Shown in pieces: positions 63,550-64,000 of a stretch of DNA of 64,000 nucleotides. The DNA is from Proruminimicrobium sp964487915 (GTDB taxonomy: Bacteria; Elusimicrobiota; Endomicrobiia; Endomicrobiales; Endomicrobiaceae). Where the stretch lies: NCBI GenBank assembly GCA_964487915.1, contig CAZASN010000001.1:372001-436000 (forward strand), read 5' to 3'. The position numbers were made by a program, and so were the translations under genes. A model generated the notes under the pieces. It was not told the DNA's origin. It did no database searches and worked only from the letters and a program-made list of their open reading frames with translations. The first letter of the stretch is position 1. Every line of letters starts with the position of its first letter.

Positions 63550-64000
63550 ATGAAAAATAATAAAGGTCAGGCATTAACCGAATTGGCTTTGATAGCCCCT
63601 GTTCTTATTCTGTTCGTTATAGCCGTAATATGGTTTGCGAGGGTTGTTATAACTCGGCAGCAGTTGGTGTCGGCTTCAAGATACGGAACCGATATGATTG
63701 CAAATACCGCGTTATCTCCAAAAGAAATAAAAGAAGATATTCAGAATTATTTAACTCACCGTTGGATTCAAGGCAGAAAACTTGATAAAAATAAAATCAA
63801 AGAAATAAACATAGATATAAAAGATTATCCGAAAATAAGTTTAAATATAGCCGATTTGCCGAATTCGCTTGCCAATATAGGACAAATAGTCAAAGGATTT
63901 GTTTTGCCGTCAAAAGATTTGTCAAGCGTCACTATTAAATATGAATACGATGTTCCGGCATTAATGGCATTGACTGGCTGTAAAAAATTAGATTTAATAA
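63550..64000 (+). CDS. TadE-like pilus-assembly protein, 3' end beyond the window
   Basis: The frame is open from ATG 63550 to the right edge (150 codons). The start KNNKGQALTELALIAPVLIL matches the TadE/TadG class of prepilin-like proteins: a short polar leader with Gly-Gln, Glu at +5-like spacing and one membrane helix (about 10-30), followed by an extracytoplasmic part. It may begin a Tad-type pilus or secretion locus to the right. No clear ribosome site lies in the 34-bp gap after hisS. Confidence 0.7.
   Translation, partial: MKNNKGQALTELALIAPVLILFVIAVIWFARVVITRQQLVSASRYGTDMIANTALSPKEIKEDIQNYLTHRWIQGRKLDKNKIKEINIDIKDYPKISLNIADLPNSLANIGQIVKGFVLPSKDLSSVTIKYEYDVPALMALTGCKKLDLI

Overview
The window is a gene-dense, AT-rich bacterial chromosome segment with short intergenic gaps and many 4-14 bp gene overlaps. 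It shows no transposase, prophage or CRISPR array. A TolC-like outer-membrane protein, lipoprotein and Sec signals, an AmiC-type amidase and tmRNA point to a diderm bacterium. The low GC, the gene repertoire (two GH57 enzymes, DUF4912, a ManC-mutase fusion, a purine/pyrimidine supercluster) and the overall style fit an Elusimicrobiota member, Endomicrobium-like. That assignment is an inference from impression, not from a database search.

Layout. 1-1141: end of a B12-binding radical SAM gene, a terminator and tRNA-Asp. 1405-10859: a nucleotide supercluster (purC, tandem purS, purL, purQ, a small Cys-rich membrane protein, purD, purE, pyrR, pyrB, pyrC) closed by a terminator. 11002-15226: a TolC / adaptor / MacB-like efflux set. 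15294-16064: pyrK. 16059-18785 (minus): nadC, rsmE, mtaB. 18924-22101: DUF4912, a GH57 branching enzyme and rsmI. 22129-31095: a surface-glycan cluster with an aminotransferase, a radical SAM/SPASM enzyme, a hexapeptide acyltransferase, four glycosyltransferases and a PglK-like ABC flippase. 31101-36254: alkaline phosphatase (minus), then PHP phosphoesterase, TPR protein, second GH57 enzyme and DUF1805. 36251-40752 (minus): def, fmt, thioesterase, tadA, tmRNA and a membrane TPR protein. 40878-41391: tRNA-Ala followed by two copies of a palindromic repeat. 41392-49406: a sugar ABC importer without its ATPase, a YihX-like phosphatase, an ArfB-like GGQ protein, nadE, radC, a PurF-like protein and a glutaredoxin. 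49436-55647: rimP, nusA, infB, rbfA, nrnA and truB behind a leader hairpin that looks like an attenuator. 55649-57463 (minus): amidase. 57607-64000: a ManC-mutase fusion, an intact phosphohexomutase, DUF502, hisS and the start of a TadE-like gene.

How the parts fit. The window supplies much of purine and pyrimidine synthesis, NAD synthesis by two routes (NadC and NadE), alpha-glucan handling, and sugar activation feeding a glycan cluster. The most unusual signals are these: (i) two neighbouring glutamine-dependent enzymes, NadE and the PurF-like protein, both appear to have lost glutaminase catalytic residues while their synthetase or transferase halves look intact, suggesting direct use of ammonia; (ii) a terminator-like hairpin lies in the leader of the rimP-nusA-infB operon; (iii) a roughly 95-bp imperfect palindromic repeat occurs twice beside tRNA-Ala; (iv) tmRNA has an unusually long predicted tag of about 24 codons containing its own hairpins; (v) several promoters place the predicted transcription start almost on the start codon, suggesting leaderless mRNAs.
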